The translations under genes were made by a program, and so were the position numbers. This document shows, in pieces, positions 26,026 to 34,578 of a stretch of 64,000 nucleotides of DNA. Positions within the stretch are counted from its first letter, which is position 1, and each line of letters begins with the position of its first letter. The DNA lies in the NCBI GenBank assembly GCA_965267535.1, contig OZ254082.1:4402001-4466000 (forward strand). Reading direction: 5' to 3'. Source of the DNA: CAXBNB01 sp965267535 (GTDB taxonomy: Bacteria > Bacteroidota > Bacteroidia > Cytophagales > Cyclobacteriaceae). The notes beneath the pieces are model-generated. The model ran no database searches and was not told where the DNA came from. It saw only the letters and a program-made list of their open reading frames with translations.

Positions 26026-27930
26026 ATGAAACAAGAAGCATCGTTTAAAGCCCGAGCCAAATACACGTTTGACAACTTTGTATCGAGAGGTACAGTAGCA
26101 CTTATCTCCTGGCTGGGAATACTTTCATTGATAGTCATCCTATTTTTTGCATTGCTACTCATGCTTTTTGGCCAAAAGCCCGATAACATAGAGGACTTTA
26201 ACGTTTTGGAATCAATATGGACAAACCTAAACCTTGTTTTGGATCCCGGAGTACTGAGCGGCACTGAGTCCAATTGGTTTTTGCGGGTGTATTTTCTTTT
26301 GGTTACCATAGTAGGTGTAGTAGTACTGTCTACACTTATCGGTCTTGTTTCCAACGGTATCTTAACCAAACTGGAAGAACTCAGAAAAGGAAGGTCATTT
26401 GTAATAGAAGAAGACCACACCATTATTTTGGGATGGTCATCAAAGATATTTACGATTATATCGGAGCTGATCATAGCCAACGAAAACCTGAAAGAAGGTG
26501 TCATTGTAATTCTAGCCAACAAAGACAAGGTGGAGATGGAAGACGAAATCCGCCTGAAAGTAGGAGACACGGCCAATACCCGAGTGATATGCCGTACCGG
26601 TAATCCTATCGACATTGACGACATCCACATAGCCAACCCGTTTGACTCCAAGTCGATAATCATTCTCGACAAGGATAACGAAAACTCCGATTCGCAGATT
26701 ATAAAAACAATAGTGGCCATTGTCACTAATCCTAACAGACGCCCTGAGCCTTACCATATCACGGCTGAAATTCAGGACAGCAAAAACTTTGAAGTGGCTA
26801 AGATGGTAGGTAAAGACGAAGTAGAGCTTATCCTCTCGGATGATTTTATTTCGCGGATTATGGTACAAACCAGCCGTCAATCTGGGCTAAGCGTAGTTTA
26901 TATAGAACTAATGGATTATGGCGGGGACGAAATTTACTTCGTAGAAGAACCTGCCCTTATCGGCAAATCTTTCAAAGAGGTAATATTTGCCTACGAAGAT
27001 TCAGCAATCATGGGATTACAGTTTGCAGACGGCACTGTAGCCATCAACCCTCCTATGGAAACCATATTCAATGAAGGAGATAAAGTAATCGGTATTACCG
27101 AAGATGACGACACCCTCATACCATCCGGCCTTACTTCCTACAGCATAGCCACAGATATGATCAAGGAAACTGCTGAAGAGGAGCATAAAGAAGAAAAAAT
27201 ACTGATTATAGGGTGGAATGACCGAGCCAAAAACATCATCCGTGAGCTCGACCAATACACTCCTTTTGGCTCTACTGTAAAAGTAGTATCGAAATTTGAA
27301 GACCCTATACCGGTACTCCAGCGCCTGAAACCTACGCTTAACAATCTTTCTATAGAATTTAAAAAAGCGGAAACTACAGATAGCTCTACCATAGAAAAGC
27401 TCGGCATACTCGACTATGACTATGTAATGCTACTCTGCTACGAGCAGCACTTCCCTGTACAGGAAGCTGATGCCCAAACACTCATCACTCTCCTTCACAT
27501 ACGCAGCATTACTGAAAAATCCGAAAAGCATGTGAAGCTGGTGAGTGAGATGATCGACATGAAAAACAGGCAACTGGCAGACATTACCAGTGCCGATGAC
27601 TTTATTGTAAGTGATAAATTGCTGAGTTTGCTCATGACCCAGGTGTCTGAAAACAAATACCTGATGCGGGTATTTGAAGACTTGTTTGATGCCGACGGCT
27701 CAGAGATATATATCAAACCTGCTGTAGAATACGTGTCGCTTGACAAGCCCGTAAACTTCTACACCATATTGGAATCTGCAGCCATGAAAAACGAAGTAGC
27801 CATTGGTTACCGTATTTTCTCCAAGAGCAAAGACGTCAACTATGACTATGGTGTAGTAGTCAATCCTAAAAAATCGGAAATGATAGAACTTACAGAACAA
27901 GACGAAATAATCGTTTTGTCTGAAGACTAA
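26026..27930 (+). CDS. CASTOR/POLLUX-like ion channel with RCK-type domains
   Basis: About 634 residues. Two transmembrane helices (about 25-48 and 82-108) bracket a pore-like segment (LESIWTNLNLVLDPGVLSGT). These are followed by two cytoplasmic RCK/TrkA-N-like halves: the first opens with EDHTIILGWSSKIFTIISEL (near 130), the second with EKILIIGWNDRAKNIIREL (near 390), both Rossmann-type nucleotide-binding loops. The pattern ILGWS...IIGWN is the hallmark of CASTOR/POLLUX channels, best known from plant nuclear membranes as cation channels; bacterial relatives are poorly studied. No classical GYG filter is present. I start at the ATG at 26026 rather than the TTG four codons earlier. Single gene with its own promoter and a bidirectional terminator. 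Confidence 0.88.
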   Translation: MKQEASFKARAKYTFDNFVSRGTVALISWLGILSLIVILFFALLLMLFGQKPDNIEDFNVLESIWTNLNLVLDPGVLSGTESNWFLRVYFLLVTIVGVVVLSTLIGLVSNGILTKLEELRKGRSFVIEEDHTIILGWSSKIFTIISELIIANENLKEGVIVILANKDKVEMEDEIRLKVGDTANTRVICRTGNPIDIDDIHIANPFDSKSIIILDKDNENSDSQIIKTIVAIVTNPNRRPEPYHITAEIQDSKNFEVAKMVGKDEVELILSDDFISRIMVQTSRQSGLSVVYIELMDYGGDEIYFVEEPALIGKSFKEVIFAYEDSAIMGLQFADGTVAINPPMETIFNEGDKVIGITEDDDTLIPSGLTSYSIATDMIKETAEEEHKEEKILIIGWNDRAKNIIRELDQYTPFGSTVKVVSKFEDPIPVLQRLKPTLNNLSIEFKKAETTDSSTIEKLGILDYDYVMLLCYEQHFPVQEADAQTLITLLHIRSITEKSEKHVKLVSEMIDMKNRQLADITSADDFIVSDKLLSLLMTQVSENKYLMRVFEDLFDADGSEIYIKPAVEYVSLDKPVNFYTILESAAMKNEVAIGYRIFSKSKDVNYDYGVVVNPKKSEMIELTEQDEIIVLSED

Positions 27931-27941
27931 TACCTACAATA

Positions 27942-28121
27942 TCAAAAGCGGCTTTTTCTGAGAGCCGCTTTTATTTCTCTCAGTGCTTTCTTTCTTCTTT
28001 TCCTCTTCAGTGTTTCTTCCGAAGAAATGTTTTTTACAAAACTGAGCACATCACTTTTCTGACGGGCATCTAAAGATTTCATGCTCTCCAATAATTCGAG
28101 TTCGATTGTCGGGTTATTCAT
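27942..28121 (-). CDS. Small basic hypothetical protein (59 aa)
   Basis: Starts at the ATG at 28121 (MNNPTIELELLESMKSLDAR); a longer version from 28148 is less likely. The N-terminal half is predicted helical and resembles, only loosely, the dimerisation part of small antitoxin-like proteins (ELELLESMKSLDARQKSDVL). The C-terminal half is strongly basic (KRKRRKKALREIKAALRKSR). No toxin-like partner gene is adjacent. The last codons lie inside the bidirectional terminator at 27944-27972, so the coding end and the terminator share bases. I cannot assign a function. Confidence 0.5.
   Translation of the reverse strand: MNNPTIELELLESMKSLDARQKSDVLSFVKNISSEETLKRKRRKKALREIKAALRKSRF
27944..27972. terminator. 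Bidirectional terminator between convergent genes
   Basis: AAAAGCGGCT (27944-27953) and AGCCGCTTTT (27963-27972) form a perfect 10-bp stem with a 9-base loop, flanked by A on one side and T on the other. It can stop the plus-strand channel transcript (stop codon at 27930) and the minus-strand small gene. The right half encodes the C-terminus of the small protein. Confidence 0.85.
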
Positions 28122-28338
28122 GATCCTTTTATTTGGTGGTATACTCAAATAAAACGCTTTTATGTTAATTGAGGTTCACTTTGGCTTTATTGCTGTATTA
28201 TCATTTGGTTTGCCAGGCCCTGCCGAGAAACAGCCTGCTCCGGTATTTTGAGGTCAGACTATCGACTGGCACGTCTCTTTTGAGGCAAGTCCTGTTTCGT
28301 TTTTTTCACACCAAAGACATTGGAAATCCTACTATCAG

Positions 28339-28369
28339 TTGCGTAAATAACCGCGTGGTTATATCTTTG
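28339..28369 (+). promoter_or_regulatory. Promoter with palindromic operator, upstream of a 35-aa protein
   Basis: TTG (28339-28341), 20-bp spacer and TATCTTTG (28362-28369) are a full Bacteroidota promoter. The spacer contains the perfect inverted repeat ATAACC-GCGT-GGTTAT (28347-28362), ending at the -7 element. A repressor dimer bound there would block RNA polymerase. The form resembles operators of ArsR-type repressors (inference from general form only). Predicted start near 28376. Confidence 0.6.
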
Positions 28370-28393
28370 GCGCTCAAAAAAACACATATAAAT

Positions 28394-28501
28394 ATGTTAA
28401 TGCTATTATTCATCGTTGCGCTTTTTGTTTTAGCTATTTTATGCCCTAAGCTAATCCCCAACCAGAAAGTGAGTAACCATAAAAAAGACTGGGAAGGCTG
28501 A
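28394..28501 (+). CDS. Small membrane protein (35 aa), hypothetical
   Basis: 35 codons from the ATG at 28394. Residues 1-18 form one transmembrane helix (MLMLLFIVALFVLAILCP) followed by a short polar, positively charged tail. The reading frame is open upstream to a TTG at 28169, but the promoter at 28339-28369, with transcription start near 28376, makes the short form the better choice. No homologue is recognised. Such short single-helix proteins often modulate a larger membrane protein. Confidence 0.5.
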   Translation: MLMLLFIVALFVLAILCPKLIPNQKVSNHKKDWEG

Positions 28502-28645
28502 TAGCCCTCCTTTTTCTTTCCCTTAGCCGATTTCCATTCTCTTATCCTGATTTTAATAGGGTAATATTGCTGATGTTGCTATTTTAGTATCTTAATACCT
28601 GTATATGCGTATGGGTATATTACCTTTTACTATATGCTCGGCTTA

Positions 28646-30270
28646 TGGAAATCAAAAACTCTAACTATTATATAAAATTACCCCTCCTTCTTTCGATTGC
28701 GATAGCTGCGGGCATCCTCATTGGTGCCAACATGGCATCTCCGGCCGGCAGTAAAAATGACGTAATCAGCAGTATATTCAAGTTTAGAGAGGTACTGAAC
28801 TACATAGACAAAAACTATGTAGACGAAGTAGAAACAGACGAACTCGTAGAAACGGCCATTTCTTCCATGCTGGAAGACTTAGACCCCCACACAGTATACC
28901 TGCCAGCCAAAGACCATGAGTACTCCAAGTCAGAACTGGAGGGCAATTTTGATGGTATAGGTATAGAATTCAACATTTTTCGAGACACCATCTACGTAGT
29001 GGCCCCCTTAAGTGGCGGCCCTTCAGAAGAGGTCGGTTTGTTGCCTGGCGATAAAATCATAAAAGTAGACGGTGAAAACGTAGCAGGTGTAGGCATCAAC
29101 ACCAGAGGGGTATTTGATATACTGAGAGGCCCTAAGGGCAGTGAAGTGACCGTAAGCATCATGCGGAGAAATGTAAAAAACCTTATGGATTTTGAAATTG
29201 TACGTGACAAAATCCCACAATACTCGCTTGACGCTTCTTACATGGTAGACGATGAAATCGGATACATCAAAATCAACCGATTTTCTTCCACCACCTACAA
29301 TGAATTCAGGGAGGCACTCCAGAAGCTGGTAGAAAAAGGCATGAGTAAGCTCATACTAGACCTGACAGGAAACCCCGGCGGGTATATGGACAGAGCCATC
29401 AAAATGGCAGATGAATTTTTGCCCTCCGATCCTATGATTGTTTTTACTAAAGGAAAGGAACTACGTTACAATCAGCAACACAAAGCCAGCCGTGAAGGAA
29501 TTTTTGAACGTGGCGGACTCATCGTACTGATTGACGAAGGCAGTGCCTCTGCTTCCGAAATTGTATCGGGTGCTATTCAGGATAACGACCGTGGACTAAT
29601 CGTGGGACGTAGATCGTTTGGCAAAGGGCTTGTACAGCTGCCTATAGAATTGAGCGATGGCTCTGAGCTACGCCTGACCATATCCAGATACTACACACCC
29701 AGCGGCCGATCCATCCAAAAAGCATATGAAAAAGGACAAAAAGACTACTATCAAGACGGCTTCCACAACCGATACAGTCGGGGTGAAATGTTTAGCGCTG
29801 ATAGTATAGACGTAAACGACTCTTTGGTATACAAAACCTCCAAAGGACGTATCGTTTATGGTGGCGGTGGTATAGTACCGGATTATTTTGTACCTCTGGA
29901 CACCACCTACAACAGCGCTTACCTGAGCAAGCTCTTCACTACCGGAACCATACGGGAATACGCCCTGCACTACAACGAAACACACCGCGAGCGTCTGGAA
30001 AAAGAAGGGTTCGAGGCATTCAGAAATTCGTTTATCGTATCTGAAAACATGCTACAGGATTTGGTAAAACTGGCTGAAGCCAATAAGGTGACCTTTAATG
30101 AAAATCAGTTTAACCACTCCAGGTCACTCATCAAAATCTATGTAAAAGCCCAAATAGCACGGGGCATATGGAAAAACGATGGTTTCTACCCTATCTTCAA
30201 TGAAACCAACGAGATTTTTCAGCAGGCGCTTGAACTGTTTGATGAGGCAGAGCAGCTGGCCGCCAAATAA
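28646..30270 (+). CDS. S41 family C-terminal processing peptidase (first copy)
   Basis: 541 residues (ATG at 28645). An N-terminal signal anchor (about 12-30, PLLLSIAIAAGILIGAN) exports the protein. A PDZ domain spans about 95-175 (VVAPLSGGPSEEVGLLPGDK) and the S41 protease domain about 195-365. The catalytic pair is visible: nucleophile Ser in DEGSASASEIVSGA and general-base Lys in SFGKGLVQLP. After the protease domain comes a helical region to residue 541. Tail-specific proteases degrade or mature periplasmic proteins by their C-termini. A second copy is at 58894-60549. Confidence 0.93.
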
Positions 30271-30292
30271 AAACAGGTGCTACTGACAAAAA

Positions 30293-31042
30293 TTAAGTTA
30301 ACGTTAAAGGCTGCATATCGGAAGAATAGTAATGCAGCCCTACTATGGCCGTTTTGTTTAGCGGACCTTGTATATGAGGAAAGTGGCAATCTCGCTCCTC
30401 GCTATACACATACGTAACTGCAGGTATAAGTAGTCCCGGCGCTATCACCAGCAATACCATGCTCTCCCTTCCTGAGTAGTAGCGTGTATAGGTATCCGCA
30501 AGATTGTCTGCTGTAGAGGCATGAATAAACCCTTCATCAGAAAAAGAACCCGGTGTGTATTGCTCATCAGTAAGGTGGCGCTCCCACTCTTCAGGCTCTG
30601 CCAGATGGTATATATATTGGCTTTCTCTATGCATGGTAGCTCGTTGGCTGGTTTGAAAAAACACCAAAAATCGTCTTAAGCTTGATTTTACTCGCTTCAA
30701 AAGGAAGATTGAATTGTGCCCCTTTTCGATTAACTCTAAGGCTTCTTTTCCCACAAACCCGTAATACAATACCGCAAAAAAGACAAAAACAAACAACAAG
30801 TTAAGCTGACGATGATACCACCCCATAGACAGTGCAATGATCCCCATAGATGTGCCTATACCTCCTAGTACCAAAGGCACAATCAGCTTTTTTACTCCTA
30901 CAGCCAATTGCTGAATGCTACTCTTGTAAAACATTTGCGCCTTTCCCTGATATACTACAATGAGCTTATCGTGTGTTAGCATCAATTGATTGCGCGTGTC
31001 TCCATCGGCACCCAGGTAGCATAGCAGTAGTATTGGATCCAT
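30293..31042 (-). CDS. Membrane domain-DUF952 fusion protein
   Basis: 249 residues in two parts. Residues 1-135 contain two transmembrane helices (about 52-75 and 80-98) with flanking short cytoplasmic strands and a basic stretch (LLKRVKSSLRRF); this part resembles bacterial PH-like membrane proteins but I cannot name it. Residues 142-249 are DUF952 (IYHLAEPEEWERH, then DEGFIHASTADNLADT, LLVIAPGLL and FPHIQGPLN), normally a stand-alone protein of about 110 residues. An internal ATG at 30634 (MHRESQYIYHL) could produce DUF952 alone. There is no stop between the parts. Confidence 0.78.
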   Translation of the reverse strand: MDPILLLCYLGADGDTRNQLMLTHDKLIVVYQGKAQMFYKSSIQQLAVGVKKLIVPLVLGGIGTSMGIIALSMGWYHRQLNLLFVFVFFAVLYYGFVGKEALELIEKGHNSIFLLKRVKSSLRRFLVFFQTSQRATMHRESQYIYHLAEPEEWERHLTDEQYTPGSFSDEGFIHASTADNLADTYTRYYSGRESMVLLVIAPGLLIPAVTYVYSEERDCHFPHIQGPLNKTAIVGLHYYSSDMQPLTLT

Positions 31043-31066
31043 GTCTATCGAAAATATTCAGGCAAT

Positions 31067-31918
31067 TTACACTGACAAAAACTCAACGGTTTTCTCTAAA
31101 GCCTCCAGTGCATGGTCCGGCAAATTCTTTTGTGGATAAGGATGCCCTCCCCCAAAAACATGATTAGCACCTTCTACTGTAACCAGTGTTGCTTTGGGGT
31201 TTTCATTGCGCAAAGTAGTAGCCGCCTGATAGGGTACAGTCTCATCCTCTGTACCGTGTACAATCAAATGTGGAATTGTCAGCCTTTTTTCTGCACTGGT
31301 CACGCTCAGCCGCTGTTCGTTTGCCAGATAGTCTTCCACGATCTGATAATAAAGAGGCATTTCCTGCTTGGTTCGGGAGTTAAAAATATAATGCACACCA
31401 CTTTGCTTCCATTGAGGCAATATATCCATGGGAATAACAGACGTAAGAGCAGCTACAGAAGCCCACGTCACCAGCTTTTTCACCCGGCTGTCTTCGGCCG
31501 ATTTGACAATAGAGATACCTCCCCCTCTGCTATGCCCCATCAGGGTCAATGCCCCGGCATCTCTTTCTTCTACAGGCACTACACAAGCATCGCCTGTGAG
31601 ATAATCAATAGCCTGGCCTATGTCGTTTAGTTCTGTCGTATAGTTGTTCTGACCAAAAGCCTCCAAATCCGCAAAATCCAAAGGAGCCTCGGGCGTAGTA
31701 CCATTGTGCGACAGGTTTATCTTGGCAAAAACAAAACCCCGACTCGCACAATAGTCAGCCATAAGGTCAAAATACCCCCAGTCTTTAAATCCTTTAAAGC
31801 CATGAATAAACAAAACAATCGGTTTAGCCTCTCCATTGGAGACATAGCGCACGTCTCCCAAAAAAACACGCTGATGATGGATTCCTTTCAGGGTAAAGTC
31901 TTCTCTTTTTATGTCCAT
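31067..31918 (-). CDS. Alpha/beta hydrolase (dienelactone hydrolase/prolyl peptidase-like)
   Basis: 283 residues from the ATG at 31918 (MDIKREDFTLKG); the TTG three codons earlier is less likely. Oxyanion region FIHGFKGFKDWGYFD near 42-56, nucleophile elbow GHSRGGG (Ser near 130), acid Asp in VHGTEDETVPY and catalytic His in EGANHVFGGGHP near the C-terminus give a complete triad. The fold suits esterases and peptidases acting on small esters; no substrate can be assigned. Follows the DUF952 fusion gene's start by 25 bp on the same strand, so the pair may be co-transcribed. Confidence 0.87.
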   Translation of the reverse strand: MDIKREDFTLKGIHHQRVFLGDVRYVSNGEAKPIVLFIHGFKGFKDWGYFDLMADYCASRGFVFAKINLSHNGTTPEAPLDFADLEAFGQNNYTTELNDIGQAIDYLTGDACVVPVEERDAGALTLMGHSRGGGISIVKSAEDSRVKKLVTWASVAALTSVIPMDILPQWKQSGVHYIFNSRTKQEMPLYYQIVEDYLANEQRLSVTSAEKRLTIPHLIVHGTEDETVPYQAATTLRNENPKATLVTVEGANHVFGGGHPYPQKNLPDHALEALEKTVEFLSV

Positions 31919-32157
31919 ATATGGCAATTTTTTCTTCTTTGAATAAACAAAACTGAAGATATTGAATCTTGATAATGATTTGCCTTTCTGAGCTACTTTT
32001 TATTAACAAAAAAGACAAAACCCAAACCGGATAACAATGCGGTTTTTACCAGACCAATAGCCCACAGGCTCTTGTAAAAAGGAAATTTACTTTGCTCCGG
32101 CAAATATTTTTGCTACGGATAAACTCCTAACCAACATTATATTATTATTGCACTCCA

Positions 32158-33132
32158 ATGCCGATTAAGATAGCTGACATACAGGCACCCATCGCACACG
32201 AGATGGCTGAATTTGAAAAAAAATTCAGAAATTCTATGAAGAGCAACGTCATGTTGCTCGACAAAATAATGACCTACATCGTGAAGCGAAAAGGCAAACA
32301 GATGCGCCCCATGTTTGTCTTTCTTAGCGCTGGCACCACTGGCAAAGTAGACGAATCGAGTTATAGGGGAGCTTCTCTGATCGAACTGCTACATACTGCC
32401 ACCCTGGTACACGACGATGTAGTAGACGACTCCAACTACCGAAGAGGTTTTTTTTCCGTAAACGCACTCTGGAAAAACAAAATAGCAGTGTTGGTCGGCG
32501 ACTTTCTGCTGTCAAGAGGCATGCTACTGTCGATAGAAAATGAAGATTTTGGTTTGTTGAAAATCGTTTCGGAAGCTATTCGAGAAATGAGCGAAGGGGA
32601 GCTTCTGCAAATGGAAAAAGCTAAAAAACTCAACATCACCGAAGAGGTATACTACGAAATCATTCGTCAGAAAACGGCCAGTCTGATTACTGCCTGCTGC
32701 AAAGTAGGTGCTGCATCGTCCGGGGCTGATACTGAAGCGGTGACTCGTATGGGTGAATTTGGAGAAAAAGTAGGCATGGCCTTTCAGATCAAAGACGACC
32801 TTTTCGACTATGGCGTACAGGAAATAGGCAAACCTCTCGGGATAGATATCCGCGAAAAAAAAATGACCCTGCCTCTTATTTATGCCCTGCAAAATGCTTC
32901 CTGGTCTGAAAAAACCCGCATCAAAAACATCATCAAACACCAAAGTGAAAACACGAAAAAGGTAAACGAGGTTATTCGATTTGTAAAAGACAAAGGAGGC
33001 ATTGAATATGCTGAATCTGTCATGAATACCTACCACCAAGATGCGCTCGGCATTTTGCATTCGTTTCCGGAATCTCCAAGCCGAACCTCCCTGGAACAAC
33101 TCGTGCAATACACCATTGACCGCACGAAATAG
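32158..33132 (+). CDS. Polyprenyl (long-chain isoprenyl) diphosphate synthase
   Basis: 324 residues. The first aspartate-rich motif lies in LLHTATLVHDDVVDDSNYRR (DDVVD) and the second in FQIKDDLFDYG (DDLFD). The residues before the first motif are small (Thr/Ala), the pattern of long-chain synthases that make octaprenyl or longer chains, such as the menaquinone side chain. It condenses isopentenyl diphosphate onto allylic primers in the cytoplasm. The next gene is convergent, with a 2-bp gap. Bacteroidota use menaquinone, which fits. Confidence 0.92.
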   Translation: MPIKIADIQAPIAHEMAEFEKKFRNSMKSNVMLLDKIMTYIVKRKGKQMRPMFVFLSAGTTGKVDESSYRGASLIELLHTATLVHDDVVDDSNYRRGFFSVNALWKNKIAVLVGDFLLSRGMLLSIENEDFGLLKIVSEAIREMSEGELLQMEKAKKLNITEEVYYEIIRQKTASLITACCKVGAASSGADTEAVTRMGEFGEKVGMAFQIKDDLFDYGVQEIGKPLGIDIREKKMTLPLIYALQNASWSEKTRIKNIIKHQSENTKKVNEVIRFVKDKGGIEYAESVMNTYHQDALGILHSFPESPSRTSLEQLVQYTIDRTK

Positions 33133-33134
33133 AA

Positions 33135-34454
33135 TTAATACTTTTCGTAAATGAGTTTCAGTGTCTTTTCCATTTCCGATTTTACCGGAGAGGAAGAGGA
33201 ATTGTAGTTGTTGTGCATAAAACTAAAAGTGAGTAACCTCCCCGACCGTGTACGAATATACCCCGACAGGCAATGATTGTTGGTAAATGTTCCCGTTTTC
33301 GCAAATACATAGGGCTCTCCCGCTGACCCCTTATACCAATGCCTCAATGTCCCGTCGACACCCCCCGCCGGCAACAACGAAAGCAAGGTATGTTCGGGCA
33401 ATTCTTTTTTTAGTTTTTCCAACAGCACAACCATAGATCTGGGTGTAAACAAATTGTAGCGAGACAACCCCGATCCGTCGCGCCATACCGGCGGAGACGG
33501 CAAATCAGCAAGATGTGTAGCGGCCATATAGGCCCTGATACTCTCGGCATTGAGTTTATCACCACGCTCTGCAGCACAGAGGTACAGTATCTGTTCGGCT
33601 AAAAAATTATCGCTCGCTTTGAGCATCCAGGCATATAGCTCATTTACACTACCCCCATACACCGTACTCACCTCCTGCCTATCCTGAAAAGGAATCATCC
33701 TGACTGGCTTGGCCAGGGTATCACTTAGCAGCGTTACAAACAATTCATCCGAGACTTTGAAGGGTACACGGTTTTTATAATTACTCTTTTTGCTATCCGG
33801 ATAATATTGAAAAATATTGTACTCCACCCCGCGACTAGGACCTGTACCTACTTCCTCCTCACCGAGAATATCCGTAAAGTCTTCAAAAAAAGAAGGCACA
33901 ATGTAATGGCTCTCCGATAGCGTGTCGTAAAGAAAATGAACCATATTGCCATAAATAGGCATAGCAGAACGCTCTGTTTGAAAATAATACGAGTAGTCGT
34001 CCCATGCCCACCCGGCACCAAAGTGAGTGTCTTCAAAATTTCCCGGAGCATAATACAACTGCTTATCTGTGTTTTTCAACAAATCGAAAGCAGGCTGATA
34101 AGCAAAATCAGGATGCAAAAAAGTAGGATCTCCCGTACCCCAGAAAATGAGAGAATCTCCTGAAACCGTATACTTCATGGAGGGGATACTATTACTCAGC
34201 AATTTTAAGCCCGCATAAAATGTAAACAATTTGGTGTTGGATGCTGGTGTAAAATACTTATCTGCATTGTGCTCTTGCAAATACGCTCCACTCTCCGGGT
34301 CGTAAAGCACAAACCCGGTAAAGTGACGCTGAAAGAGGGGCGACTTTTCTACGCTTTTGCGTACTGTGCTGTTAGCTATGTGCTCCTTGAACACTGTACA
34401 TGAGCTCAAAACCACAACTGATACAACAACCTGAAAAAAGAAGAATACACGCAT
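33135..34454 (-). CDS. dacB: D-alanyl-D-alanine carboxypeptidase/endopeptidase (PBP4 family)
   Basis: About 439 residues from the ATG at 34454. The N-terminus is a lipoprotein signal (MRVFFFFQVVVSVVVLSSC), so the enzyme is probably membrane-anchored. Active-site motifs of S13 peptidases are all present: SxxK as SNTK in TPASNTKLFTF, SxN as ASDNFLAEQ and KTG as AKTGTFTNN. It trims peptidoglycan stem peptides. Compared with E. coli PBP4 it is shorter and lipid-anchored, which is usual in Bacteroidota. The neighbour at 34579 is divergent with a 124-bp gap. Confidence 0.9.
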   Translation of the reverse strand: MRVFFFFQVVVSVVVLSSCTVFKEHIANSTVRKSVEKSPLFQRHFTGFVLYDPESGAYLQEHNADKYFTPASNTKLFTFYAGLKLLSNSIPSMKYTVSGDSLIFWGTGDPTFLHPDFAYQPAFDLLKNTDKQLYYAPGNFEDTHFGAGWAWDDYSYYFQTERSAMPIYGNMVHFLYDTLSESHYIVPSFFEDFTDILGEEEVGTGPSRGVEYNIFQYYPDSKKSNYKNRVPFKVSDELFVTLLSDTLAKPVRMIPFQDRQEVSTVYGGSVNELYAWMLKASDNFLAEQILYLCAAERGDKLNAESIRAYMAATHLADLPSPPVWRDGSGLSRYNLFTPRSMVVLLEKLKKELPEHTLLSLLPAGGVDGTLRHWYKGSAGEPYVFAKTGTFTNNHCLSGYIRTRSGRLLTFSFMHNNYNSSSSPVKSEMEKTLKLIYEKY

Positions 34455-34578
34455 GTAGCGAATATATAAATTGCCCGACTGGGAAGCGAACATCCCCTAT
34501 GTAAAAAACTTGTACAGTTCGTTCTCTTCCCTGAAAATATAGCTAACTTAGGTCAGTGGTGCCAACTCATATCTACCT

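Noticed and set aside
26512..26880. Open frame of 122 codons opposite the channel gene
   Set aside because: It lies wholly within a well-supported gene on the other strand and has no family features; it is a shadow frame.
28081..28125. tRNA-like T-arm sequence (GAGTTCGATTGTCGG)
   Set aside because: No acceptor or anticodon arms can be built around it and it lies inside the small basic gene's frame.
28169..28393. Upstream extension of the 35-aa protein from a TTG at 28169
   Set aside because: The promoter at 28339-28369 lies inside this extension and the encoded residues look like no protein family; the short form is preferred, although a decayed gene cannot be excluded.
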